From Metarhizium brunneum (taxonomy: Eukaryota; Ascomycota; Sordariomycetes; Hypocreales; Clavicipitaceae), in assembly GCF_013426205.1 (NCBI RefSeq), contig NC_089427.1:3906001-3970000 (forward strand): a stretch of 64,000 nt of DNA, given 5' to 3'. Of this stretch, positions 23,156 to 35,689 are shown in pieces (the stretch's first letter is position 1; every line of letters begins with the position of its first letter). The position numbers and the translations under genes were made by a program. The notes under the pieces were generated by a model. That model did not search any database. It was not told the origin of the DNA and saw only the letters and a program-made list of their open reading frames with translations.

Positions 23156-25122
23156 CTAATGATGCTCCTCGAGTACCTCTTGTTGTATGTTCTTTCCGGC
23201 AGGACGTACCGCATAATCCAGACTGGCGGGCAGTGTTCTATGCCGGCCTCTCAACATGACAAGGCAAACCACCAGCTTACTGCCGGCGCGCCAACCGCCA
23301 CAAAAACTGTAATTGGCACCGGGTGAGCCGACGGATATTCCAACGCAGCCGTATGCGGATATAATCTCAAATATAATGTTGAAAACACTATATGATACTG
23401 GATCTTCGGCAAAATGCGGCGCTTCGATGACGGTGATGATGAATGTGGCCAGTGCGAGCAACCAAATGTCATCGGCCAGCTGACCCCTAATTTGCTGCGA
23501 GATGAACAGCCGCCTTGTTCTCAACGACCTGAGAGCCTTGGCGTATGTATCGACGTATTCCTCGTCTTTGGTTGACTCGACGGCAAATAGTCCCAGGGAG
23601 CGCTCCTCATACACGTTGGAGTTGCGCATGGTGATGATGACTGGGTAAACGGAAATGTACATCATGATGACATAGAGCACTTGAAGGCCAATGTGTGTCT
23701 TGGCAATGGGGACAATGTAAAAGCCTCCCGATCGGACCGCTGTAGGCAGTATTGGTTAGCAACCGTGGAGAATAAATCCCATGGGACAGAAGGAAGTGAC
23801 TCACCGACAGCCTGGAAGAGCCCGTCCATGATGCGCGGTCCAAAGGGTATGGCAGAGATGACGGGGTTTCCGATGTTGAGAAGCTCAAATGCCGCCCAGT
23901 CTATTCCATTAAGCATAAGTACCATGAAGGCAAGCCACCAGGTGTGCTGCGTAGGAAACAAGTTTGTGTAGACACGGCGAGGATAGCGCAGGATGTATTC
24001 GAGGGTCGACCGCCATTCAGTGACAAGGGGTCCTTCAGGGAAGACATGCAGGACCTTTAACACAGACCAAAGGAGGAACCGAAGAAATATCGGGTAGGCT
24101 GTATTCCCGGCCAGAATTAAAAGGCCCATGGTCACCAAGACATAGTAGGCCGCCTGAAACGGCACCATGTTGGCGTCGAGCAGCGACATGCCGGAGTTGT
24201 TGAAGGCAGAGACGCCGTTGAATATGCCGAGCCACCATGGATTGATGCCGTTTTCCAAAGCCGGGCGCGGTTGGTTTGTGGCAATCCAAGCTCCCAGGCC
24301 GAGGCAGCCAAGGACTTGCCAGAGGGTAAAATACAGCGGAACAACGAGAGAGAGTAGTTGAAGGGCTTTGTACTCGATGCTACTGACTTGGATCCTCTCT
24401 TCGGCAGTCAGGTTGATGAAATCGCCGTTTCGTCCCATGTTCTTGCTTGTCAGGAACGCTAGAGGGTTGGGCGTAGGTTCCTCCAAGGGTTCGCCAAGCG
24501 CTTGTTCAGAGCCAGGGTTGAGCAAACGTCTGTTGCGGCTCCCCAGAGGTGCAGGAGGACTGAGACGGGATGCCTGTACCGACAGTCCCTCGAACGGCTC
24601 TGCATCGCCCTCGGTCGCTTTTGCCTCACGGGCTTCACTGTCCGAGGCATTCTGGTAGGCGCCAGGATAGGGTACATGGACGCCCTGTCGACGGTCCAAT
24701 GGAGGCCGAGACAGGCCATTTCGAGCTAGAAGCCGGCGAAATGAGCGTTTTCTCGCGGAAACAAGCCATATTGAAACCCATACGGCACTGCCACAGATCA
24801 TCAGCAAGCAGAGCAGGACCTGTTGTGCCGTCGTCAGTTTGCTGAGGTCGACGGTGTTGAGACCGGTTTCCGTGACGCCGGACACGACCATGAACAGGCT
24901 GTCAACATAAGCGACGGAGAGTTTTGGCGCCGACAGCAGCCAAAACACGACGGAGCTGAACAAGGAGACGAAGATGAAGTAGGCGTAGTGGAGAGAGACG
25001 AAGTTGACGTGGTGGCTGCCAAGGCGGGAGACGCGCCGCCAAGCCGCAGCCAAGAGCGCGCATGTGCCGTGCTGCGCGTTTCGGAGACTCATTTTCATTG
25101 AACTGGCCTGTCTGGCACTCAC
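23156..25122 (-). CDS. Trk/HKT-type potassium transporter (intact, 2 exons)
   Basis: Polytopic plasma-membrane K+ transporter of about 640 aa. The four selectivity-filter loops are visible in order: SGVTETGLNT, SAFNNSGMSL, QAVAVRSGGFY (across the intron at about 23740-23803) and SAYGCVGISVG. Each has the key Gly. The hydrophilic loop between the first and second membrane-pore units is about 150 residues, far shorter than in yeast Trk1, so it resembles the shorter HKT/Trk-like fungal transporters. The start at 25122 is the most upstream in-frame ATG; the next two are 8 and 10 codons on. It is not part of the metabolic cluster by function. Confidence 0.9.
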
Positions 25123-26323
25123 TCATCTCCTCGAGGGCCGTGGCGGGCACGGGCTGCTTAAAAGGTCGGCGATGCTGGCTTCTGAAATTTTCCATCATCA
25201 ACGAAATGGCACTTGAATGAGACCAGCACGACTCTTCCCGTGAGATTACTGGTCGACTGGCAGCAGACGGAAGCAGCCGTCAGACCAGCATCTGCCGCCC
25301 CTGCTCTGGTGTGCCGCCGCGGCCCCACCGGCCAGCCAGCCGTCAATTGGTCCATTCAATGTTTGATTCGTCAACTTAACCTACCCTAAAGCTCAAAATT
25401 GTTTCAGTCGCGTCATGAACCATGTCCGCACGGCAATGCATGGTCAGACCTGTGCAACCATGCTCGGGCCTAGCGATGGGAGTGATGACGGGTCATATGG
25501 CCCTTTGGGCCGACGCCGATGCACTTCGCTCAAGTTGACACTTCACATTGATGCATGTCTCGTTGCCAGTCAAGACAGTTACCCAATGCCGATGTCGGCC
25601 GCAGCGACTTGGTATCACAACTCGCCGACGTGAGATATTGCCAATTTCACAGATGCCTGGACTTCCACCGCAGACTCGCCTATTTCCCAATAGACCAAAA
25701 AAGTTACCCCGTATTTGAATATAATTCCACACGTAGGTGTTTCCCCGGGGGGCGGGACCTTTCTATTGTGTGAACTCCAAAGATCCTTTTCGACAACCCA
25801 AACTACCAAAAGACCGAGATCATGTACACTTTGGATCGCAACCATCGTCCTATACAGGACGTAGCACCAGCGACCACTTTTATGTTTGGTTGTATCCTCC
25901 TCTCTACGGAGTATACATGTGGTGGCACACTGACCGATCGAGTGGATGATGGACGTGTATTGTGGTGGCCCTGTGCAGCCCGCCAGCGAGACGACTTCAT
26001 TGACTGTTCGCTCCAATATCTTGACTGCTTGCTCCGTAGTGCGGGAAATGATCGCCTCTCACATCAACAAAGGTTCAGAACCTGACGCAAATGACCCCAC
26101 CGATTCCTTTGTCTCGAGCTGCCGCACTCGTTGTTCATTCGGTGCGCAGACCTGGTCCGACACAGCTTCAAAGAGCTTACATCATGTCATTCATTGTTCT
26201 ATCCGTCATGTTTCACGTCTACCCAGTATTTAGCGGGTTGCGAAGCCACTCCCATTCTCAGCCTGGCAGGCGACCGCAGTCTACAACCACCGTGAAGGCA
26301 ACGATTTGTCATAATTGCGAAAG
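25123..26323. other. Intergenic region
   Basis: No supportable gene. One copy of TACGGAGTA occurs at 25905. Short frames here overlap on both strands without motifs. Confidence 0.4.
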
Positions 26324-29300
26324 ATGGACCCTCGTCCCGTTACTCGGAACTCGATGATGCAGTCCAGTTCCCAGAGCTTCGACACTGATGTTTTGGGAAC
26401 GGGAGCTTCATTCGCACCGAAAGAGTTGGGGAGAGACATGTCGATCGAGACCTTCTTTCTCGATGACGCCGAGTCGAGCATGAAAATACACCCTCACGCG
26501 GATAGCAGAGTCTACATTGAATCCCGCTCTCGAAAGCAACACTTTGACTTTGAGTAAGATGAGTCTGAAATGGCAACCCAAGAAACCACGCGACTGGAGC
26601 TGACAGTGCATATCGCAGTCTTGTCTTTCTGCACTCGCATGGTGCGGATAGATACGATACTTGGAGATGCGGAGACGTGTTCTGGCCGGACTACGTCGTC
26701 GATGACTTCCCAGGAGCCCGAGTGTTGTTGTTCAATCATGACACCAAGATATGGACGCATTTTGGTGTTGAGGATATAGAAAAGACGGCCAGCAACCTAG
26801 TACGCGTGCTCGGAAATGCCCGACAAGGTGACTACGGGGGAAAGCCGATAATATTTATCGCACACAGTCTCGCTGGCTTCCTGCTTAAAGCAGTACGTTG
26901 CCATGTCTCTTCTACTCCCAACTTGCCATGTTTCTCACCAAACACTTTAATAGGCGTGTATTAAATGTATGCAAGACTCCGAAGACTTAATCGGCGGAAG
27001 CATTCTCCATTCCATGAGAGGCGTCATCTTCCTTGGTACACCGCACAGGTCCGTATCTGTGGGCGGGTGGCAGCCCATCTTACAAAGAGTTCACAAAGTA
27101 GCTGGCACGTTCCCCGAATCTTCTGCCAACTTGGACGCTGTTGCCGTGAGAGCGGCCGTCGACGTCTTGTCAAAGTTCTACCCGGTTCTTGAGGCAACCA
27201 AGATGCGCATCTTCTCATTTTTTGAACAGCACGAAGCATCCGGAGGCAGTTTGCCTACTCTGGTATCTCAAATCTCAGGCAAAACTTCCCTTCATAACCA
27301 GTACTGATAGGCAAAAACAGGTCACGAGCTTCGAGAATGGGCTTCATCATCCGTGCGAGACGCGCGAGACACTCCCAGGGAACCATATCACCATGTGTCA
27401 ATTCGAAAGTCGCCTCGATCCCGGTTATCGAATGCTTAGCAATGCCATCCAAGCCATCCTTTCTGTTCCCGGGAACCTCGATGTGTCCATCTCCAACACC
27501 CCAGTCGCGCTTCTGCCGTCTAGGATGGAGCTGAGTACTGTATTTGCTGTCCAAGGTACTGCTGGCATGATTTCTTTACGAGAGTTGAGAACCATGACTG
27601 AACTCGTCTACAGATCTTTTGTCTTCGAAAACTCTACAAAAGCCAAGTGACCAGGATGATAATGCCACTCTAACACCGCAATCCATCATGTATCAATTCG
27701 CGCCCACTGGTAAGCCTTCATTTAATGCCAAGATTTTCATTCAACTCCTAATATGGCACGCAGTCAAGCTGCGCCGATTAAAGAGACTTTTGGCCTTCCC
27801 GCAGTCGTATATCACAGATGATCTTTCTATGCGCAGCCGAGACACGCTGAGCAAAACCGAATGGGTAGTAAACAGTCATGGCTTCAAGGAATGGCTCGAC
27901 TCCGATAGTCTGCTTATTATCCGAGGACCCAGAGGATCGGGGAAATCGACGCTCGCATACCGAATAGCTCACTTCCTTGGTGTGGAGAAGGAAGAGGACC
28001 TCGAAGATACCCCTCGAAGATGTGTGCTGAGCTACTTCTATAGAAATACTCTAGGCTCGGATGATGTCATTGTTCAGATGCTGAACCAATTCCTACTCCA
28101 GTTTCTCGAGATTATGCCTGTCCTGGTTCGTCACTTCCCGAATCATCGTGTTTTTGGTCGTGCGAGACCAAGTTGGCCAGAGTGGGATGAGCAAACTTGG
28201 ACCGCATATGACGAGGATTCGAAAAAGATGTGCCCTGATCTAGATACCTTATCAGGAGAGACCGAGTCGACCCGTGGATTGAGCAGCAAGGACCTTCTCA
28301 TCAGCCCCTTCACTGTCCCGGAACTTATTGAGATACTGATATCGATTTTCCACGACGAGCTAGTTGGCGAGGTCATCATGGTCATTGACGGTCTGGACGA
28401 CTCCTCAGAGATATCCAAGTCTCTATTTCAGCGTTTCCTTGAGTTAATTGAGACAATGAGAAGCAAGCAGGTTAAAGTCTGCCTGAGCTGCGATACTGCT
28501 CAGATACATTCTTTGAAGCACATCGTGGCTCTGGACACGCTACGTAACTTCGAACCTGTTCTTCAACCAGATGAAAACCTCGATATTCTCTTCCATTCCG
28601 CGCACGAGAAGTGCAGAGTGATTCCGTCTTGGAAAAACGAGTTGATGTTACTGGCTGGGACAATTCGTTCTATATGTATGTGGTCCCACCTGGCTGTAAG
28701 TCTGGCTCGTCAAATCCTAGGCGGACTATCCTCACTTGATGACTTGAAAGCATTCACTGCCACCTTGGAAGAGTGCCGTGCGGGGGATCTAGAACCAGAA
28801 ACTGAGATTGATAAGCTTTATCGCTGGGCATTTGATCATTTGATCGTACTTCGCGGATGGAGGCACATGAGTCTGCTTTTCTTGATTGCGGTGGCAGAGC
28901 GGCCCCTGAATCTCGCCGAGGCAAATGCCTTGGTTCCCTCTCCATCAGAGTTTGCATCTTGGTGTGGTGAAGGTTATAAGACGGACACTACTCTGTCGGA
29001 TGAGAGAAATGCGAGCAAGCCTTTCCCCGAAACTGACACAATGCAAGGAGTCCATCCTTTAGAATCGAAGCTTCTCGGACTGGTCAGAATTTCCAACGGC
29101 ACACTGACCCTCTTTCACCCCGATCTCAAGACTTTCCTCCAGCAGAAATTGTCTGACAGACATCTCAGATTCCACCTTCATTATCATATTGGAATCGCAT
29201 GTCTTACGTTGCTCCAAGATCTGATACAAGGAAGCAGCCAGATGACATACGACCTGGAGAGTCAGAGGTACACGCTGCCAGTCGAAAACTTCAGTTACCC

Positions 29301-32300
29301 CTTAAGATACTGGTCCAAGCACCTCTTCGTAGCCCAATCATCTGATCAGTGGATACAACACGAGTCGATGCAGGTTTTGGTTCCGTTGGCGAGACTCTGG
29401 GATAACGCCGAGGTTCGCGATCTTATCCACGGGTTCTCCCCGGCTCGGCTTCCACCGGTCTCTGCCTTGTCCATACCTTGTATACTCACTGCTCACGACT
29501 TGGCGAAGGTTTTGGAATTTTTCTATTTCCTAGCACCAGGGCAACTGCCGCGCAGGGATATGAATCTGTCCCTAGAACAACGATGTGCCGTTGTGAATTC
29601 CGGATCTAAGGCGCAGGCCGTCTTTCAAAGGCACGGACGGGAAAGTGCCTCAAGTGATCAATACGGCAGAACCATTGAGAATTACAAAGCTTGGGCAAAA
29701 TCAAGACATGACGCGGAGCAGCTTCTTCTTCCTGATTGGATCCGCGAGGCTATAGGGATAGACAAAATGGGTAAATGTGACTGGGGGACAGTACGAGGCA
29801 TTGCAAAAAACGCCGTTGAGCACAAAAAATTGTCAAAGGATTCCTTTCAGCAATTAATTGCTCTTGCTGTCCGCCGAAACGACGTGGAGTTGGTTGCAGA
29901 TCTCCTTGATGATGGAGCACGCTGCCATTATATTGACAAAGATGATCCACGGAAGCCTTCTGTTTACCATATTGCTGCCTCAATAGGCAACACGGATTTG
30001 GTACAGGAACTCATCCACCACGCCTCACTATTCTGCGCCACTGATGCATTTGGTATGCGTCCCATACACTGGGCTGTTGAGCGCGGCCACCACGAGATGG
30101 TCAAACTTCTTGTCACGGCAACATTAAACCAAGATGAGCGAGGCCAAATTCCACTGTTCATGGCCTGCGAAGGCGTCTCACCAACTACAGTATTGGCTGT
30201 CTTGAAACAAGGCTTTCCCCCCAGTTTCACTGACAAACTAAATCGAACACCAATGCATGTCGCTTCGTCCATCGGAGCAACAGACGTGGTTCAGCTTCTT
30301 TTGTCCAAGGGGGGAAACCCCGAGGCTCAAGACGACAAGGGAATCACGCCACTTCATCTTGCCGCATTTGGAGGTTGGACCGGTGTAGTTGATGAACTAT
30401 TGGCGTCCGGGGTTTTCACCGATGTTACTACAAACGAGGAGCAAACACCGCTACACTTTGCCTGCGAATCGCCTAACCCTTCATTGGAGGTCGTTTTTAC
30501 TCTCCTACGGCGGCAAGCCAACCCGTACGCCAAAGATTCCGAAGGCATGACACCGCTACATATCGCAGTGAGGAATGGATCAGTTGCAAAGGTACAGCTG
30601 TTGCTTAAATCTGTCACCCACCTTGACGGCGTCGAAGAGCTATTAGAACTAGCTCAAGAAAACCAGGAAATTACACGAATAATCCAGCAATACCATGAGG
30701 CATTCCAGATCACCACCATGCGTACTGTGATCAACCAGGGAAAGTTTGTCCCAGAGCTGCAAAGTAAAATTAACGTTGTATTCGTTCATGGATATTACGA
30801 ATCTCCTACCAAGACGTGGTCCGATGAGTCGGCTTCATGGATGTGGCCTACGAAATACCACCCGAAGAGCGAGTTACAAGCCCGAGTCTTCTTCTGGGAC
30901 CGCCAGCTTGAACTAACAGATTTCTCGGGCGCAGCAAATTGTAGTGAGCTTGGGACGAAACTCTTAGACTTTGTCCGCAGCACAGTGTATGCTCCAGAAC
31001 TCTCTTCCAAATCTGGAAAAACCATGCCGCTGGTATTCGTCAGCCACAGCCTCGGTGGTCTGGTAGTGAAAGCAGCGCTCGCTGCTGCAGTCCGGAAGAA
31101 TGACTCTTGCCTCAGAACTATCAAAGGGCTCGTGTTTTTGGGTACTCCACACCAAGAGTTGGACGAAAATTCATGCAATGATGCGGTTCAGAGGCTAGTA
31201 CAATCGGCCATTGACAATCGCCTCGACCCTGGGCAGAACAATTCATTGAGAGGACGAACCAAACTAGGATTTGCCCATCCAGAGCAGACTGAGGCATACA
31301 ATAAACTTGATTTGGACTTTGGAGGAATATGTCGACGTTTACACATCAAGATGCTCTCCATTACAGAAACATTGGGACAGGTAAAGGGCCTTTAATTCCT
31401 ACTTGGCTGCTTAGGAGACAGTCTACTAACCTTTCAAAGTTCACGCCTCTAGAAGGCATAGACTGTAAACTACCTAATGCGGAAAATGTGAGCGTCGACA
31501 AGGATCACGGGAGTCTCCCCAGACTATCGTGCACTGACGATGTTGTCTACGAAAAAATCGTCGAGTTTCTCCATGAAGTCCTGATTCGTGAGAAGCAATC
31601 AGAGAGCCACATTTCAGGTGAGTGACGGCGATGCCCATGACCCCAATATCCAATTTGTATTAGGGGGTCTAATATTTTATAGTAGACCTACCAGACCACC
31701 AAGACGGCTACAATTACGTCTCCAAGACAACGTCTCCTCAAGCCTCATTCTCACAGCTGTGCCAGCCCAAGTATTCTGAAAAAGGTGTGTGACCATCGGT
31801 CTATGGCAAAATAAATTACTGATATGGTGGCAGATATTATTTTCGCTCTGCAAAAAGATTCAAGTGGCTATATCCTTTTACCATCCGACACAGTCGCCTC
31901 ATCATTGTTGAATTCTATATCCGGCTTCCCAAAAAAGCCGGTGAACTCCAAAATAATAGACTGGCTAAACGATCCCGAGTGTCCATATCTCTGGATTCGA
32001 GGCAACACCGGCAGCGGCAAGACTGTCTTGATGGCGGAGCTATACCACCATTTGATCCAAGCCTCTGGAGCTCGGAGTCAACCGGGCACCATGGCGAATC
32101 AGACATCAATTACAGGCTTCTGCTTCAACGGACGGCTGCAAGGTCAAAAGACTGCGAGTGATATGCTTCGGTCCGTTCTCCATCATATATGCATTGAACG
32201 GGGCGATGTTGTCAATCTCCTCATCCGGGACGGAGACATCGTCGGCACAGATTTTCTCGGATCGTCTTTGTCATGGGTAACTTTGTCGTCGGTTTTTGAA

Positions 32301-33197
32301 AAGACTGTGGAAGTGGCTTCTGATAGCAGATTCATCCTCATTATTGACGCCTTGGACGAATGCGGGCCCAAAACAGAGCATGATTCAAATTATCTTTACA
32401 GAGTATGTCGGTTCATATCTCGCCGCCGACCGCTTCGAAATCTGAAGATATGCTTTTCCAGCCGACCTTCCAGCGTGTTCTTCTCCGAGTTCAGCGAGGT
32501 GGCGCAGCTGCGGATGGAAGACTTGAACAGCTCAGATGTTGTCAGAGACGTTGAGCAACGACTACTACTGACAGGCGGCTTCAGCGAGGTAACACTGCAG
32601 CAGATGGACCACTTTAGAAGCTCAGATATCGTCAAGTACGTTGAGAAACGACTAGCAAACGGAGAAGTCAACCAGGGACTAGTCGAGGACGTAATCCGCC
32701 TTTGTTGGGGAGTCATGCTTCAGACAGCTCCCACTGTTGATAAATTGATTCAACACTTGAAAGACGATTTGGATTTCAACGACCAAATTGTGCATGCCCC
32801 CGAATTTCTGGAGACTCTGTATGAGAGAATGTTGGACGATATCCCGTCACACTACAAGAAGGAGGCGGCCAGGATTCTTCGCATTGTCGCCATTGCGCCA
32901 TTTCAGTTGGACATTGATTTACTATGCATCGCAGTCGAGGACTATATTGTTGACCCCGAAATTTCTATCCAGGCAGCTCCAAGCGAGCTTGTAGCCATCA
33001 ATGCCAAATATGGATACGATGAACCGAAGAGGAGCGAATCGGACCACGAAGAGCGGAGACTCAAGGCAACTAGGCGTATGAATCGCCGTTGTGGTGGTCT
33101 TCTCTCTATTCAAGACGGAAACAACATTCGCTTCATCCATGACTCCGTGAGGAGCTTTGTCTCCAAGCCTCAGAATTCTCAAGGATTACTTGGATAA
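26324..33197 (+). CDS. NLR-type protein with two lipase-like and two NACHT domains
   Basis: Spliced model: 26324-26553, 26619-26892, 26954-27262, 27321-27555, 27614-31380 (optional in-frame intron 27710-27763), 31440-31617, 31683-31784, 31834-33197. It gives about 2,135-2,152 aa. Domain order is as follows. (1) A SesB-like alpha/beta-hydrolase with elbow AHSLAG. (2) NACHT-1: Walker A GPRGSGKST, Walker B VIMVIDGLDD. (3) About five to seven ankyrin repeats, genomic 29.87-30.64 kb. (4) A second alpha/beta-hydrolase: VFVHGYYES, elbow SHSLGG, FLGTPH. (5) NACHT-2: Walker A GNTGSGKT, Walker B FILIIDALDEC. Ankyrin repeats and hydrolase 2 lie in one uninterrupted exon, so the join is not an artefact of splicing choices. 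Fungal NLRs of this class act in non-self recognition and programmed cell death. The frame ends at a TAA at 33195-33197, after which coding-like sequence continues. Confidence 0.8.
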
Positions 33198-34417
33198 TCG
33201 ACAGACGCTAGCTTCGACCCTTCTAATAACTTGCTAAGCGCTTGCATTATTCGACTCAAACAAAACCTTGACGAAGAATGGCAAAGCAAGTGCTCCAACG
33301 TTGATTACACAACACTTATCAACAACTTGGTGGCTCAAGCACTTGCCGCTGCCTCTCTTGCCGACGATGGCCCTGGAGTGTTTCACCACTACACCCGCCT
33401 GTTCAACGAGCTCAGCCTTATATGTCTTCGCATCCAACGACTACAGCCGTTGCCCACTAGCCCGACGTACAAAGTCCCCTTGCCCGATTCCTTCAATGGC
33501 ATAACACACGAGCACTACCGCTTCCTCCTGGCTATAAAAGCCGAACTATGGTGGTATTTACGCAACAAAGTAAATGAGTACGTCGTCATGCTTAAGGATG
33601 GTAGTAATGTCTCCCTCCTCACACATCTCATCAATACAAAGGGCCACGCTCCCCTGGGCGACCGCCATCCGCGACTGCCGTAATCTTCCACCCTCTGGCT
33701 TAGTAGAGCCCTTCTTCATCTGCCAGGCTGACCCTAATGACGCTACACCAGATCGAAATGTGTGGCGTGAAGTCTCTTGAGGCGGGCTACCACCTCTTTT
33801 CCGTCGATGCAGTGCCATCGAATCCTGGGCCCGCGCAGACATATGAGAATAAGATCAAATGGGTTGCGATTATGAAAATATTTCTGGAATACGGCGCAGA
33901 TGTCAATGCCAGTTTCCCAGAGACCAGGCTCGACTTGTGCGATCCTCCAGCGGACATGGACCAGACTACGTCTCTGCGCTTCAAAACACTAGAGCCTGAG
34001 CAGACGTTGCGGGACGTGCTGAGCCTCAACAGCGAGTACAATAGCGAGTATAGAGAGTATCTAGGGATCATCGAGGAGAAGCGCAATATACAACCGCGCC
34101 AAGTAGCGGAAGCGCCCATGTCCCCCCAGCTCATGCCCGTATCGGCGACACCCGAGTCGCCAAGTAAGATGCCGAGGCTTGACCGTCTTTCGCAGTCTTC
34201 AACTCGTTCATGCGCACAGCCAGAGACGGGTGGTGTCAGGACAATTGATACCGAGGAAGGGCAGCCGCCGGGGGATCATGCTCAAAGACGGACTTCTCGG
34301 TCCACCCAAGAACAGCCTTCCGAGGAAAGTCAACCAGACCAAGAGGTTCAGCGGAATAGGTGGTCTCGTTTACGACAGGGGATTAGTCGTTTCGGGCATA
34401 GCCGGACCCCTAAGTAG
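33198..34417 (+). pseudogene. Broken C-terminal extension of the NLR gene
   Basis: After the TAA at 33195-33197 the same frame stays open to 33683, with a helical segment containing FLLAIKAELWWYLRNKVNEY. Coding-like sequence then moves to a second frame (about 33640-33780, containing LPWATAIRDC) and to a third (33737-34417), which has an ankyrin-like IFLEYGADVNAS. The last part is a hydrophilic Ser/Gln/Arg-rich tail. Two frame changes with no plausible intron plus the stop suggest the ancestral protein was longer and its ankyrin-like tail has decayed. It could instead be a separate gene whose start I cannot see. Confidence 0.5.
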
Positions 34418-34559
34418 GTACTGGGGCAACTAAACATTGATGTTTTACGTTGAAATTAATCATGTATTACCCCTTGGTCCTAATCCGGAAGGACACCTAA
34501 CTCCTATAAATTCTGTGTGGCGTACGTTTACTTAATTTTATAGCCTTGTTAATGTCTGC

Positions 34560-34590
34560 ATATATATATATGTGTGTGTGTGTGTGTGAT
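34560..34590. repeat. (TA)n(TG)n dinucleotide microsatellite
   Basis: A run of alternating TA units passes directly into alternating TG units. Confidence 0.8.
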
Positions 34591-34787
34591 TTACGTTAAT
34601 AGCTTATTTTATAATGGCAGTAACAAGCCGTAATTGGGCGTGGCACGATTAGTGCCCTTTTATTTTTGACACAAAGTCGCGACTTGAAAACGCAGGAGCG
34701 TGGCATTGTACTTGGCGGATATATATGTCTGATACAATCCTAAGAGTAGGAGTTGATGCTAATATCTATAATGCCGCGTCGTGGTAC

Positions 34788-34885
34788 TATCTCTTTAGCT
34801 GCGGAATAACTCGTGGAGGGTCCTTTAACCTACAATTTTCCTAGGTACATGAGTCTCCGCGAGCTATTCTGCAGCTGAAAAGATA
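34788..34885. repeat. Imperfect inverted repeat, 31-bp arms
   Basis: The left arm 34788-34818 matches the reverse complement of 34855-34885 at 26 of 31 positions; the 36-bp loop lies between. All five differences are transitions. It could be a palindromic transposon end or a small foldback element. Confidence 0.7.
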
Positions 34886-35689
34886 AAGAGCAATGACTTG
34901 CCCTATTTTAAGGTCCTGATATCTGACACTATTATATGCCACAGATACTTCCCCAAAACTTTGGTGGAACGAAACTGTCCTCGAGCCTGCTAATTAGTAG
35001 TGGACAACCCACCAATGTGATTATTAAGATAACATTGAAGTGTCCCGATTATTACTCTAAATCAGGCGCGGTCTTGGCCGAGTGATTGTGTGTTGGCCCC
35101 GACCAGCTCTTTTTACATGGCTTCAAATTTTGTAATGGCCCGAGGACCGAGTGGTAGCAGATGGGTTGTTTCGAATTTATCCGGTCCGAAAACAGGGAAG
35201 TTGGCATTATTATACAGCCGCACCAGTGTAGCAGTCCGCGGGTACCAAGTCATGCAATATTGGCACCTGGCGGGCGTGACCTCTCCGTCTTGGCTGTCTA
35301 GTGATGTCCCCCCAGATGTTGACGATAATAGAAACAAGTCTGGTGTTGTCTGGTACTAAATCTCTTGATAGGGTCCCCAATTGACTCATGTCGGTTTCGG
35401 TGTCTATTAGCTTATATGAAACTGCAGCCTGCCGGCCACCTCTAGCCTTTTTTTGATGCTGACTAAATATCAGAATTTACAGGGCAAGCTTGCGGTTGTT
35501 TTATCCTTGTAACAATCAAGAGGGCTGCATCTAGCATTACGTATTAAAGCGCGGTGTGCGCTTGTGTTTGCTTGAGGATAATATTTACAGGCGGGATTGC
35601 CGCCTCCTTTCAGAGAAAGACTCGCGGGGTGGTCTCTTAGACAGGGTGGATAGCGTGGTAGGCCGTGTTCAGGATTATTTGGAGTTTTA

